A stretch of 64,000 nt of DNA from Toxotes chatareus (GCA_016801885.1 JAFBJY010000295.1:144035-208034), one strand, 5' to 3'; positions 47,942-58,897 are shown, numbered from the stretch's first letter. Notes: generated from the sequence alone by a model not told the origin. Numbers and translations are program-made.

Positions 47942-49540
47942 CAGTGGGGCAAAAAGTATTTGGTCAGCCACAGATTGTGTAAGTTCTCCCGCTTAAAATG
48001 ATGACAGAGGTCTGTAATTTTCATCATAGGTACACTTCAACTGTGAGAGACAGAATGTGGGGAAAAAAAATCCAGGAAATCACATTGTAGGATTTTTAAA
48101 GAATTTATTTATAAATTCCTGCATAAAATAAGTATTTGGTCACCTACAAACAAGCAAGATTTCTGATTCTCACAAACCTGTAACTTCTTCTTTAAGAAGC
48201 TCTTCTGTCCTCCACTCGTTACCTGTATTAATGGCACCTGTTTGAACTCGTTATTTGTATAAAAGACACCTGACCACAGTCTCAAACAGTCAGACTCCAA
48301 ACTCCACCATGCCCAAGACCAAAGAGCTGTCAAAGGACACCAGGAACAAAATTGTAGACCTGCACATGGCTGGGAAGAGTGAATCTACAATAGGCAAGCA
48401 GCTTGGCGTGAATAAATCAACTGTGGGAGCAATTATTAGAAAATGGAAGACATACAAGGTCATTGATAGTCTCCCTCGATCTGGGGCTCCACGCAAGATC
48501 TCATCCCGTGGGGTCAAACTGATCACGAGAACAGTGAGCAAGAATCCCAGAACTACACGGGGGGACCTGGTGAATGACCTGCAGAGAGCTGGGACCAAAG
48601 TAACAAAGGTACCATCAGTAACACACTACGCCGACAGGGAATCAAATCCTGCAGTGCCAGATGTGTCCCCCTGCTTAAGCCAGCACATGTCCAGGCACGT
48701 CCAAAGTTTGCCTGTGACCATGTGGATGATCCAGAGGAGGACTGGGAGAATGTCATGTGGTCAGATGAGACCAAAATAGAAATTTTTGGAAAAAAAACTC
48801 GTCGTGTTTGGAGGAAAAAGAATGCTGAGTTGCATCCCAAGAACACCATACCCACTGTGAAGCATGGGGGTGGAAACATCCTGCTTTGGGGCTGTTTTTC
48901 TGCAAAGGGGACAGGACTGATCCGTGTTAAGGAAAGAATGAATGGGGCCATGTATTGTGAGATTTTGAGCAAAAACTTCCTTCCATCAGTGAGAGCATTG
49001 AAGATGAGACGTGGCTGGGTCTTCCAGCATGACAATGATCCTAAACACACCACCCGGGCAACAAAGGAATGGCTCCGTGAAGAAGCATTTCAAGGTCCTG
49101 GAGTGGCCTAGCCAGTCTCCAGACCTCAACCCAATAGAAAATCTGTGGAGGGAGTTGAAAGTCTGTGTTGCCCAGCGACAGCCCCAAAACATCACCGCTC
49201 TAGAGGAGATCTGCATGGAAGAATGGGCCAAAATACCAGCTACAGTGTGTGCAAACCTGGTGAAGACCTACAGGAAACGTTTGAACTCTGTCATTGTCAA
49301 CAAAGGTTATATTACAAAGTATTGAGTTGAACTGTTGTTATTGACCATACACTTATTTTACACAGGAATTTATAAATAAATTCTTTAACAATCCGACAAT
49401 GGGATTTCCTGGATTTTTTTCCACATTCTGTCTCTCACAGTTGAAGTGGACCTATGATGAAAATTACAGACCTCTGTCATCATTTTAAGCGGGAGAACTT
49501 GCACAATCGGTGGCTGACCAAATACTTTTTTGCCCCACTG
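47942..49540 (+). mobile_element. Tc1-like transposon nested in the Polinton-like element
   Basis: Terminal inverted repeats start CAGTGGGGCAAAAAGTATTT and extend through the ATGATGACAGAGGTCTGTAA and AACTGTGAGAGACAGAATGT region for well over 100 bp at each end. TA dinucleotides flank both ends (47940-47941 and 49541-49542), the Tc1 target duplication. Total length about 1.6 kb, normal for the family. The two ends are almost identical, so the insertion is much younger than its host element. Confidence 0.95.
48309..49325 (+). pseudogene. Tc1-like transposase, two frameshifts
   Basis: ATG at 48309 (MPKTKELSKDTRNKIVDLHM). A paired-type helix-turn-helix follows (GKSESTIGKQLGVNKSTVGA), then GAPRKISSRG. 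A one-base loss near 48612 and a one-base gain near 49078 shift the frame. The DD34E catalytic triad is readable: MWSDETKI (near 48755), HDNDPKHT (near 49035) and NPIENLWRELK (near 49135). The end is NKGYITKY plus a stop at 49325. Apart from the two indels it is full length (about 340 codons), so inactivation is recent. Confidence 0.93.
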
Positions 49541-49542
49541 TA

Positions 49543-49875
49543 TTAAGTCCTCCTACAAGGTTTCCGATGATTGGTATAGTGGCTGAAAGTAGGGGTAAAA
49601 GAAATCCGCCCGTCTGCTTCTTCAACACTTGCTTTTTGCGTTTCAAACCCACTTTTCTGTCCACCAGCAGTATGATAATTTTTTTTCTGTCTCTTTAGTT
49701 TTGTGTATTGCTGAAATGAGAGGGGAATGTTGCCTTTCAAAAGATTGACTGCGATTTCACACAAGGCATTGAGAAAGTCTGGCAAGGAGTGAGCTAGAAT
49801 ATCTTGATGTTTCTGAGGCGTAGCCAGGTACAGAGCTTTGAGTAAGGGACCGTTCCTTTTTATAAGGGTCAACAT
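49543..49875 (-). pseudogene. pX-like (virion core/membrane-active) gene of Polinton-like element
   Basis: ATG at 49875. The N-terminal half has LLKALYLATPQKHQDIL and FLNALCEIAVNLLKGNIPLS, the C-terminal half LVDRKVGLKRKKQVL and TGGFLLPLL. The helical block, basic stretch and xGGF-hydrophobic end match the small pX-like genes described in Polintons and adintoviruses. A frameshift lies near 49695. The 3' end is cut by the Tc1 insertion at 49541. It follows the ATPase gene by 22 bp. Confidence 0.65.
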
Positions 49876-49897
49876 GGTGAGGAAGAGGAGGAGGAAT

Positions 49898-50563
49898 TTA
49901 TCTGGGTTTTGGAACGTAAACAGTCAGCCACTGACCGGGGAGTATCCAGGTGCTCAGTCTGTACCTTTCTGGGCAGGCGGGTGTGAGGTCGACGATTAAA
50001 TAGCCGTGAGGGTCTTTGATGGCGTCTTCAAAACTTTCCAGAAAAAAGGCTTTTTGGGAAGGAAAGATCTGATGAGCTAATACATTCACCTGTAATTTAT
50101 CTCAAGGATTTTTAAAGAGCACCATATAATTACTGTTTAGACTGATGGTGGAGCTGTATTTGCCTCAATGAAATACATTTTGAGTGAGCATCATGACGCT
50201 CATACGTCTATGATGTCTGTACTGCGTGAAAATTCTAACCACTTCGGGATGGTCAGAGGCCTGAAAAATAACATCGTCCAGAATAATCAAATGACTGCTC
50301 AGGAGGAAACAAGTTGTCATCTTCAAAAGACTCAGGCAGACCTTTGACTAATTTAATATTTTTATTCATCTTTTACAGCTCAGCATACATAGGTTGAAAG
50401 GAAGTATAAATCCACACTACATTTTCAGGTTTACAACATTTACAACATCTTTTAAATTTTCTAAAACACTTTTTACAAAATAGGTTTTCCCACAACTGTT
50501 GGGTCCCACCACCAGACATGAAAAAGGTGCAGTAAGTTGAAGATCAAAGTTAATTTCCTCCAT
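49898..50563 (-). pseudogene. FtsK/HerA-type (A32-like) packaging ATPase, broken
   Basis: ATG at 50563, 20 bp after the polymerase stop. Walker A is GPNSCGKT (about 50483-50507) and Walker B LIILDDV (about 50271-50294). Then come MSVMMLTQNVFH, followed by a stop, SLNSNYMVLFKNP (near 50120) and PHGYLIVDLTPACPERYRL (near 49970). This order fits the genome-packaging ATPase shared by Polintons, adintoviruses and related viruses. At least two stops and a frameshift near 50400 prevent function. Confidence 0.8.
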
Positions 50564-50582
50564 CACAGACACGGTGATATGA

Positions 50583-52815
50583 TCAATATCCGAAAGGCAG
50601 ACTTGTTCCGTCGCTAAACAGACGTCTTTTGTCATACACCACTCTAAACTTTTTTCTGGAATGCTGAATTTTTCAGCAGCAGTCTCTTTTAACCCTAGCG
50701 ATGTTGTGCTGAGGGATATGAATCACCCGCTTCCTCTCCCTAGACTCATCCAAATAACCTTCCACCAGCTCTTTCAAAGTATCGAAGTTGACTCGCTTCG
50801 CTGCACTCTCGGGTCTGAGTGATACCCTTGACGCGCATCACTACCTTTTTACTATTTCTAGTTTGGTAGGCATAACTTTTTGGACCAGCGGCGGCATATT
50901 CTTGAATGCTGTCACCTCCCAGCTCATCCGTCAAATCCCCCAGATAATGACCCAGTTTCAAGGGGACTCTCCTCTTTACCGAATAAATCACGCTGTCGGT
51001 GTCGGTATAGAGGACCCTGTCTTCTAATTGTTCCAGATACCCGTACAACTTGAGACAGGCGTGAGTCGGTGGTGAAGGTGGCGATGAAAACATTATTGGA
51101 TCTGCCAGAGGGTACAACGCATCGTTCGTGGTATTTCCACTGAACCATAGTAGTTTTGTCGCTGAACCATAGTAGTTTTGTCGCTGAGGAAGGCAAAGTA
51201 CTTGACATGGTACTGTCCTGAAAACATGAAGCGGAAAAACTGCTCCGGTTCACTGACTATCTGAGTTCTTGTCATATTGGTTCTTTGGGCAAACTTACCC
51301 CAGAAGCTGTTGAGGCAGAGCTTAGACACCTGTCTCCTGGCTCTATTTTGCTACACCATAATTTTCGGGAGGAGGGTAGGGTCCGACGTATCTCAGTTGC
51401 TCCTTTGAGCTGAACCTGTGATGGAAGAATCCCTTGCTCTGGTCGCTAAAACCTAAGGCTTTGGGCATAGCGTTTAGAGACATGGTGAGAAAACATAAGG
51501 AGTCAATGAATTTTAAACGGAAATCAGGGTCTGTGAAACTCAGAACTTTACTGCGTGCATGATGACGTGGAACGAAGTTTGTAACCCAGTTCTGTCATGC
51601 AGTTGAGGATCAGGTAGCTATCAAAACCTCGTGCACTGTGAGCTATAAACGTGGCTCCCTGGTAAAGAGGTCTCCTGAAATGCAGGAGAAAGTCTCTTAT
51701 ACAGTCTAAACTGTAAGAGGCCCACTCTTTACCCTTCCACGTTTTGGTGCACACAAAGTAAGGGACGTGCACCCCTTCCTTGTCTACAAACGTTTCAAAA
51801 TCATAAAAAGTCAATTTCTCACTGTGCTCTGTCACTGGCAGGAGAGGCTGGATGTAGCATTGGTGCTGCTCCGTGCTCAAGCTGTTGAGGGCTACTTTTT
51901 CCCCACAGATGTGACACATCTTTAGAGGACAGGTGTGAGACTTTGCTCTTTTACTGACAGTGTACAGATTTTTGCAATCCCTACATCTTTTAATCATATT
52001 GCAAGTACTGATTTGCTTTTCACCTCTCTGCTGAGGTTCTTTGTGTCTGGAAAAGCACAAAGGTGTACAACACGTCCTGCTACAGTCCTGGCAGTATACA
52101 CGCCTGTGATCCTCTCCAACCAGACAGAGGTCACAGCAGATGGGGCAGTAGCCCGAGCAGCTGTGCGTGTGAGAGTTTTCAAATGTCTTGTAACAATACT
52201 GACAAACATGTCTAGCACCCAGAAAACCTTTCAGATTAAGTATGCCGTAGTAATGATTTTGAAATAAAAGTAAAAACAGAGGATTTGAACGATCTGAAAA
52301 GTCAGTCTCAAAATGAGAGAGAGGCGCTCGTCTGTAGTCCTGTGAAAGACCACAATTTTACGTCTGAGAATATTTTCAAATTTTCCAACATCGCTAAAGG
52401 TCACGGAAGTTTGTTCGCTCAGACCTGCGAGATACTGCAACTCTCCCTCGTTTGACTGCCTCGTTGACAGTGCCCCAGGGGTTTGTGAGGTAAGCTAGGC
52501 AGATGGCGAAGCAGAGACGATCATCACTATTGTATGCCACATACAGATGACGTTTCTTCTTTCGGATGATTTCACAGTCTAATGTTTTGTGAAGTTTTCG
52601 TTTGACACCCCCCGCTGGGATTTCTCACCACGTGGACGATTAATTCCAGATTATCCCCTGAGGCGTTATCTGCGTAGGATTGTACTAACCTTTCTAGCAG
52701 ACCCTCAAACACAGGAAGGATGCCATCTCCGCTTTTGTCAACGGTCACGGAGACGTGTTGATGTACGTTTTCTCCTTTGAACTCTAACTGTACTCCGCTG
52801 GCCTCTAGGGTGGCG
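50583..52815 (-). pseudogene. Protein-primed DNA polymerase B, internally deleted
   Basis: Landmarks in order on the - strand: an N-terminal region (52815-52440); a cysteine/histidine-rich zinc-binding region (about 52230-51900, e.g. HTCPLKMCHICGE); exonuclease motif FYDFETF (about 51790-51813); ARGFDSYLIL (about 51610); KALGFSDQSKGFF (near 51430) with YPPPENYG (near 51365); palm motif KLCLNSFWGKF (about 51293-51322); YTDTDSVIY (about 50982-51009); and the C-terminus RVVYDKRRL, ending at TGA 50583-50585. The jump from YPPPENYG straight to KLCLNSFWG omits the whole DxxSLYP-containing palm section. A 22-bp tandem duplication at 51140-51183 adds a frameshift. Confidence 0.85.
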
Positions 52816-53079
52816 CTGCTCTCTGCTCTAGGGCGGCGCTACTCTCAAGCGGGAAGCGAGTTATAGCAAACGGAGGAAGGAGATTATTTCTCACCTTTGT
52901 GACACGCTCGAATCAACAAATGCCTCGTCATGAGGCACCTTAGAATCTACAACATTGCATATTGACCCTTTGATCTGAAACTCAAGCACACCCAAATGGT
53001 CACATCAAACACTCCTATTTTATTTATATTTATTTCATGTTGTCTTGAATGGAATGAAAAACAATGAAGGGGTAGGATG

Positions 53080-53290
53080 AAGGAAGTGATGTCAGAAAAG
53101 GGTTGGGGGAATACAGTGGGAGGGTCTAGGAAGTGATGTCATACAGTGGTGGGGGGTTCGGTGGGCAGAGTTAAGAAGTGATGTCACAAGTGGGCGGGGC
53201 TTACGCCACGTGGTGGGCGTTGGGGGGTGGTCATAAATTAGGGGGTCATAAATCACCCTTTTTGACATAAGGGTGTACCCTTATTCTCTC
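53080..53290 (-). repeat. Right terminal inverted repeat of Polinton-like element
   Basis: Inverted counterpart of 46430-46640. It contains three GGAAGTGATGTCA-like motifs at about 53081, 53128 and 53173, and GGGCGGGGCTTACGCCACGT in place of the left GCCTGAGCCCCGCCC region. The outer end is near ACCCTTATTCTCTCATG. Confidence 0.75.
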
Positions 53291-53795
53291 ATGTGTGTCT
53301 GAGCCAATGTTGGATAAAAATGGACTTGTAAGTAATCAAAGATAGTAACAAACTTTATCAGATGATAAGCAGTCAGAAAATTCTTGTTAGGTGGAAAAGC
53401 TCATTTTTCATGGCCTCTTGTGCTTGGATTTGTGGAGAAATCCAGCTGATTAATGCCCCTATTCAACATTGGATTTGTTACTGGCGTTTTAGCATGTATA
53501 AAGAGCCTGTTCATAGGATTTTCTGTTGAGAATACGAGGCAACCAGGAGCCGCAAGCATCTCCATCACGAGGCATTTCATTGTCAAAAAGGTCCTAGAAG
53601 AGATCTGGTCCGACGAAGCTCTCTCATTTATCCGACCAAGCCTTTTTCATTTATGTGAGAGATAGAGAGATTTTGATTTTTAACCATACATTTGTTGAAT
53701 CGTCTATACACGGTACACTCAAAACAAAAATCATTTATATCACATTAAATTATCATCACCATCACCACCATCACATCAGGACATTTCTAAATATT
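53291..53795. other. No recognised gene
   Basis: A 70-codon frame at 53453-53665 is not recognised. The left part does not match the sequence following C1, so the Polinton-like insertion site cannot be reconstructed by simple comparison. Confidence 0.35.
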
Positions 53796-53799
53796 AATT

Positions 53800-54160
53800 G
53801 TGCCTCTTTTACTGAGTAGAGCATGTCTCCATCTGCAACAACCCAGACCTCACAGAAGACAAAGTTTAAAAACTGACACTCTTCTTCTGGTGGCTGTACT
53901 TTATACCACAAATAAAAACATGCTTTGTGAAAGGTTCACCATACCTACCAAAGATGGCTTCCAACAGAACAAACAGAGGTGTCAAACGTACACATTCAGA
54001 GAAACAATGAAACACTGTCTCTCCCTGACCACAGAAGGGACATACATCCTCCACTGCAGAGTCAAGGACAGAAATAAAAGAGTTCACTGCCACAATGCCA
54101 TGAAGGATTCTCCACTGTAAGTCTGCATGTCCGAAGGGTTGATTGAAGGCAACTTGACTT
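53800..54160 (-). mobile_element. LINE (L1/Tx1-like) C-terminal fragment
   Basis: The - strand reads LQWRILHGIVAVNSFISVL, then DVCPFCGQGETVFHCFSEC, RLTPLFVLLEAIF and FICGIKYSHQKKS. The CPFC...ETVFHCFSEC knuckle matches the zinc-binding C-terminal region found after the reverse transcriptase in some fish LINEs. Only this end is present. Confidence 0.7.
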
Positions 54161-54349
54161 CTTATTTGAAGCTTGAATCATATCAATTTTTTTTTTCATG
54201 TATTTCCTTAGACCCTTTACATTTATATGGTAGTAAAGTTTATTTAGCTGGTTTTGTTTAAATTGTTTAATTTATTTATTATTGTATGCACATTGCAGAG
54301 AGAGAGAAACACTTCGATTCTCCTGTATGTTTGACATACAGTGAAACTT

Positions 54350-54790
54350 GTGGTGGAAAAACACTTTCCACCTGATGAGAAGTGAAATAAAATTCCTTAG
54401 ACAATCTTTGTCTTTTGAGGTTTTATTACAAAATAGAGTTTACAGAGTAATCAATTTCTGCAGAAAGGACAGAGCTCACGCAGCAACACCATGCTACAGA
54501 GGTCTGACCCCGAGCTCCATGTTCCCAGGGCTTTTAATGTCTCTTTCTCACATACCAGGATTGCAGGGATGGCAGGGAAAGAATACAAGCTCGAGGTCAA
54601 GTGATAAAATTAATGAGCAACTGAGATAAAGTGTAAGTTATGCTCAGAGACACCGGACAGCAACAAAGATAAAGAATAGACAGTCCTTGTCCAAGACATA
54701 AGCAGGTGTCCTCACAAGGCACAATGAACAGCATACTCAGCAGATTAGGTCACTTCAGGTCAAGTTATATGTACTTCACACAGAATTGAA
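54350..54790 (-). mobile_element. Possible solo LTR
   Basis: Read on the - strand, the segment begins TGTGAAGTACATATAACTTG, contains AATAAAACCTCAAAAG (a polyadenylation-like signal) and ends near GAAAGTGTTTTTCCACCACA. The layout is LTR-like. No partner LTR, primer site or coding region was seen. Confidence 0.3.
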
Positions 54791-54905
54791 TATACGAGTT
54801 TATGAGAATATACGAGTGTATGATAAGAGAATATATGGCTATATGATAAATTGGCATTACAAAACTGACAATAAAAAGCCTTTGAATACTTTGAATCCTT
54901 GAATC

Positions 54906-57231
54906 CTAAATGTGGAGATACTGAAGCCTCCGTAATGTTTGATGCCTGAACAGAGGATATTTTCTTTTTATTTCCCCTCCTGGGTTGACTTTCATGAAGC
55001 CTCTCAGCTGGCCTTGTTAGAGGATGACAGAGTGGGTGGAACGCTGAGTTACTGTACCTGTGTGATCACAATGACACTCAGCAGGTGATGATCACTCACA
55101 GAGTCAAATAAGTAGCAGGGTGAATGAACCACACAGCAGAGACTTGGTCTGAGCTCAGTTCAGGTCTCAGGCAAATGCTGGCTCTTGATCCACAGGAATA
55201 ATCATTAAATATAACTTTGTCACTGTGTTTAAGACGTCACAGGTAAATCTTTGTTTCTTTAAATATTTGGCTTTGACCCAGAGTATTTCTGGCCTTCAAA
55301 TAAATTTTGGATGTAAGTGGGAAAATGTTCAGCTCATGTTGTGACAGTTGGTCTGTAAAGCTCTGATGATCCAGTGTTTACACTGTGATAAAAGCAGATT
55401 TCATTTGGGGCAGTTCATTTCTCTCTGTCTCTGATGATGCTGGGATTGAAAACAACACTTTGCTTATTCTTGGATCAAAGACACAATAATTGAGGGAGAA
55501 GATGAAGAAACAATGTAACTACAGAAAGCAAGAGTTCAACAAAACAGCATCAGCAAACGAGGGTGAGGAACAGGAAACATCTGTAACCTACACATCTGTC
55601 CTCTATGACTCTGCATCAGTTTGTCTCAGGATGGACAATCCTGTGACACCACTCCTCCTGCCATGAGACATCGCATCTTAAAACAAACTGCTACAGTCAA
55701 TGTCAGTCTGTTTATATTGAACTGTTTTTATCCCAAAGCTTAACTGAGGCTGCAGAGGCTCATTTTGTGTTGAGACGTACACACACAGGTTCATTCATTC
55801 ATCATTCATCAGGCTGGTGAAGTTGTGCCAAAGACAGCAACAATCAAATAAATATCTACTGAAGTGAGCTGCAGATAGATGGAGACATACTTGGCCTTCA
55901 GCTTTACATCGGTCTGTGGACAGTAAAAAGCGTCTTTTGGATGTGGATCAGCACCATGGACAGAGACAGTGCAGCACCAGAGCACAGACATGGTTCGACT
56001 CTGATGGTTTCACTAAAGACACTGTTTTAATCACACGAGTGAAACCACAAGAACAAAGTGGTTGTATCTCCAAACACAGCTGATATTTTGGTTCATGTAT
56101 GTGCAGCAGAAAAAGAGCAGAGTAAACAGCTAAAGACAGAGTTAGAACTGAGCAGGTTGGTGTGTGTAGGGTTGTGTGTTCAACTTGCTGCAACATTCAC
56201 ATTTCTACATTCAAGACTCATAAAAGCTATTTGCTAAAAGTATAAAGTAAAGGAAAAGTGATGGGAAATAATGTCACACACCTGTTTAACAGAGCACCTC
56301 TTTCTTCAGATGCTCTGTTTGAAATAAATGAGACAGGAAACACTGAGAGTGTCTGAGGTTTTCTAGAAAGCAGTAAACTGACAGATGACAAACAGTAATG
56401 CTGAGGTTGACTCAGTCTGTTGCTCCTCTCCTTCCTGCTCTCATCCTCACTGCTGCCGTCTGAATGTGACAGGTGGACTTTGAAGTTTTCTTCTCCCCTT
56501 AAGGAGCTTAAATGCAGTAATAGAGGAGACATGATGGTGGGTGTAACACAGAACTTCACTTTGATTTTATCCCCAAGTGCTTTTCATTCAAAATATTTTA
56601 TTTCACTGAGAAGGAATTTTTCTTCCACAACAACAGATGTGAGGCTGTTGATGGATTTTGTGTTTCATGAGTTTGTTGAGTTTGTTTCTCATCACGCAGC
56701 TTTATAAGATATTATAACATCATATTTTGGATGTTTTGCACCTTATTGTAATTCAAAGGCAAGACACACAAGATGCATAAAGAATAAGGAAGAATACTTT
56801 GATTAAACAACAGACAGGCTGGTTCTGTTAGAGTAAAATGTCTGGATATAATTTGCTTCAGTCGTCTCCTCTCTGCTGAGATCTGGGGACACAGAGACAA
56901 AGCTCGAGCAGAGTCTAGTAATGCAGTAATATGAGCAGTGAGTCAGTCAGTCACACATGTTGTGAACAAACCCCCAGGTTAACATTACTGTCTAAAAGAG
57001 TTCTGTTATAGTTCTGTTACTGTTGCTGTTACAGTCACTATCAGACATGAACACAAAACAGAATCATTTCACGTCTCAGTCCTGATCACACTCTCATCTT
57101 ATTAACAAGCTCTGTTTGCCCTCCTCACCCTTTTCTATATTTCCCAGAGGCAGAATGATATGTTGGTAATATTCTAAAGAGCTGATGGAAATAAAAACCA
57201 CAGTAAATACAATGAATCAAACACTTTGTCT
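54906..57231 (+). repeat. Segment D, copy 2 (D2)
   Basis: Second copy of 32304-34165, same orientation. It has an extra ~390 bp at about 56194-56580 after GCTGCAACA, absent from D1. Its right edge is cut by the hAT-like repeat at 57231. Confidence 0.92.
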
Positions 57232-58520
57232 CTGGGATGGACTGGGACAAAAAAATGGCCCTGGCATTTTTGGCTTAGACTGGCCCCTCATAATTAGCGG
57301 TGCACAACAGACTAATTTATGTATGTGTTGCCCGAAGCAATGTATTTTACTATTGTTACATCTTGGCCTAGGGGAACCCATGGCACAACATTTAAAGGAA
57401 AAATCCCAGCTCCCAAAAACCACCAGCAAACTTGCAGTAACTACACATTCAATGGTTTATTTTAAATGCATCTTGCACACAAGGTCAGGAGCACGTTGGC
57501 TGACAGTCCACCAGGAAGTGGAGAGAGGAGAGCCCCCAGTAAATGACAGCTTCAAATATTTGGAATAGATTTCAGAAATATTATAACACACTCTCTTCTC
57601 TCTCCTCAACTGCTACCTCAACAGCCTGGCTTGACTAGACAGGAAGAGAGGGACAGATTATTACAATTTATTAAGTGATAAATAGAAAACCTAAAAAAAC
57701 AAATTAAAAATAAAAATATTTGGAACTACCTGGAAAAACTGTGCAACTATCTAAACCATCAAAACATTTAGTATATTTAGGTTACATTTTTATTTTTTGA
57801 TAATAAAAATCTCATACTAACTGCAGTGATACTGTAGACAAAAACTCGCACATGCAGAACGAAAACAAAACACAATTTAAGGCAACTGCTGCGACAGGAA
57901 CTAACATTATTCACTGCTCACCATTCTCATGTAATTCTACATGTAGGTCACCTGTTTGGGCTTCAAAACGGCGAATTTCGCCAAAAGGTGAGCGATTTTC
58001 ATGCCTGTCCATCACCTAAAAGTCCCGGTATTATCCTAACATTACTACCTGATACCTGCTGTGCCTGTGCTACACTTCCCTCGTCACTCTGTCCCTCAGG
58101 TTCCCTGTCAAGAGTCTCTGGCTGCTCCTCTCCCTGTTCACCTTCAACCTGGGCTGCAGGGTATGTGGAGGCTACAGTGGCCCCTCCAGAGAAAATGTAT
58201 TTTAGCACATTTTGCAGCGTCTATAACGAGATATTTGAATCTTTTCAACTTCTCCGCACCTCCTTTCCTCCGCTTCTCCATGTTTCCACGCTCAACACTA
58301 TGAAACTGGCGGGAATCAGTGCAGAGAAAGGGGTGGGGCCGCTCTGGTAAGCTACTATATCCTGATTGGTTTAGTCCACTGTCTATATTGAAGATGGACC
58401 AATGGGCCACCCCCTCTAAATTGCGGGCCGGTTAAAAAAAAAAAAACAACATCGGCCCCTAGGACTGTCAGCCCACCGGGAAAGTGCCCGGTATGCCTGA
58501 TTATCAGTCCAGGCCTGCTC
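57228..58520. mobile_element. hAT-like nonautonomous DNA transposon
   Basis: The left end reads GGGATGGACTGGGACAAAAA with GGCCCTGGCATTTTTGGC. The right end, reverse complemented, reads CAGGCCTGGACTGATAATCA with GGGCACTTTCCCGG. The shared TGGACTG near the tip recalls a frequent fish hAT group. No transposase was found, and a clear 8-bp target duplication was not identified. Confidence 0.45.
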
Positions 58521-58690
58521 TTGGGAAAGAAAGCAAAGGCCCACGTGCCTAAAAGCCTAAAGCCTAAAAATAAAGTATACCAGCGAAATGACAACATCTA
58601 GCACACATTTCTTCCGCAAAGAAAGAGCAAAGTTGGACAGGGGAGCTCCCACTTGTGGCGCTCTATAAAGATGTTTGACTTTTCACCAAC
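58520..58690 (-). repeat. snRNA-array spacer unit, copy E1
   Basis: Sequence such as AAATAAAGTATACCAGCGAA and CACTTGTGGCGCTCTATAAA recurs at 62190-62320, and in diverged form at 59190-59270 and 59085-59120. It lies 3' of each U5-like gene, so it is the intergenic part of a tandem snRNA unit. TCTTGGGAAAGAAAGCAAAG at its start recurs at 59950. Confidence 0.65.
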
Positions 58691-58694
58691 TCAC

Positions 58695-58807
58695 CAACTC
58701 AAGGCCGAGCCAGCCAAAAATAACTTCAACTCATTGGTGTTCCTCTCCACGGAAGTCTTTAGTGAAAGGCGAAAGACTTGTGCGTTATGAAGAGAAACAA
58801 GAGTCAG
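58695..58807 (-). ncRNA. U5 snRNA gene copy
   Basis: The - strand carries CTTGTTTCTCTTCAT at the 5' side, the conserved loop 1 as CTTTCGCCTTTCACTAAAG, CCGTGGAGAGGAAC, and an Sm-site-like ATTTTTGG before a 3' stem. The length of about 113 nt fits U5. U5 holds exon ends in the spliceosome. The 5' end differs from the usual ATACTCTGG, so this may be a variant or an eroded copy. It lies about 90 bp from the U2 fragment, same orientation. Confidence 0.8.
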
Positions 58808-58897
58808 AACAGGCCTGTCTCAGAGAGCAGCTGAGGACCCTAGTCATCCCAGCTACCACCGTCAGAAGAGTGCGCCTCCCTTGGCTTGCCGCGTGCT

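Larger units (their letters stand above)
46430..53290 (-). mobile_element. Polinton (Maverick)/adintovirus-like element, decayed, with nested Tc1
   Basis: This is a 6.9-kb element bounded by inverted repeats (46430-46640 and 53080-53290). After removing a 1.6-kb Tc1 insertion it is about 5.3 kb, much shorter than usual Polintons (roughly 15-20 kb). All recognisable genes run leftwards: protein-primed DNA polymerase B, FtsK/HerA-type packaging ATPase, a small pX-like virion-core gene, and one further short frame. No integrase, major capsid, penton or protease gene was recognised. The polymerase is internally deleted and all genes carry breaks, so this is an old, inactive copy. Confidence 0.8.

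Noticed and set aside
48290..49231. Long - strand frames in the Tc1 element
   Set aside because: Antisense shadows of the transposase.
50788..51253. Alternative frames across the polymerase region
   Set aside because: Shadow frames; the motif-bearing frame is on the - strand and is already described.
57185..57568. 127-codon + strand frame at the D2/hAT-like junction
   Set aside because: It spans a repeat boundary and has no known motif; chance frame.
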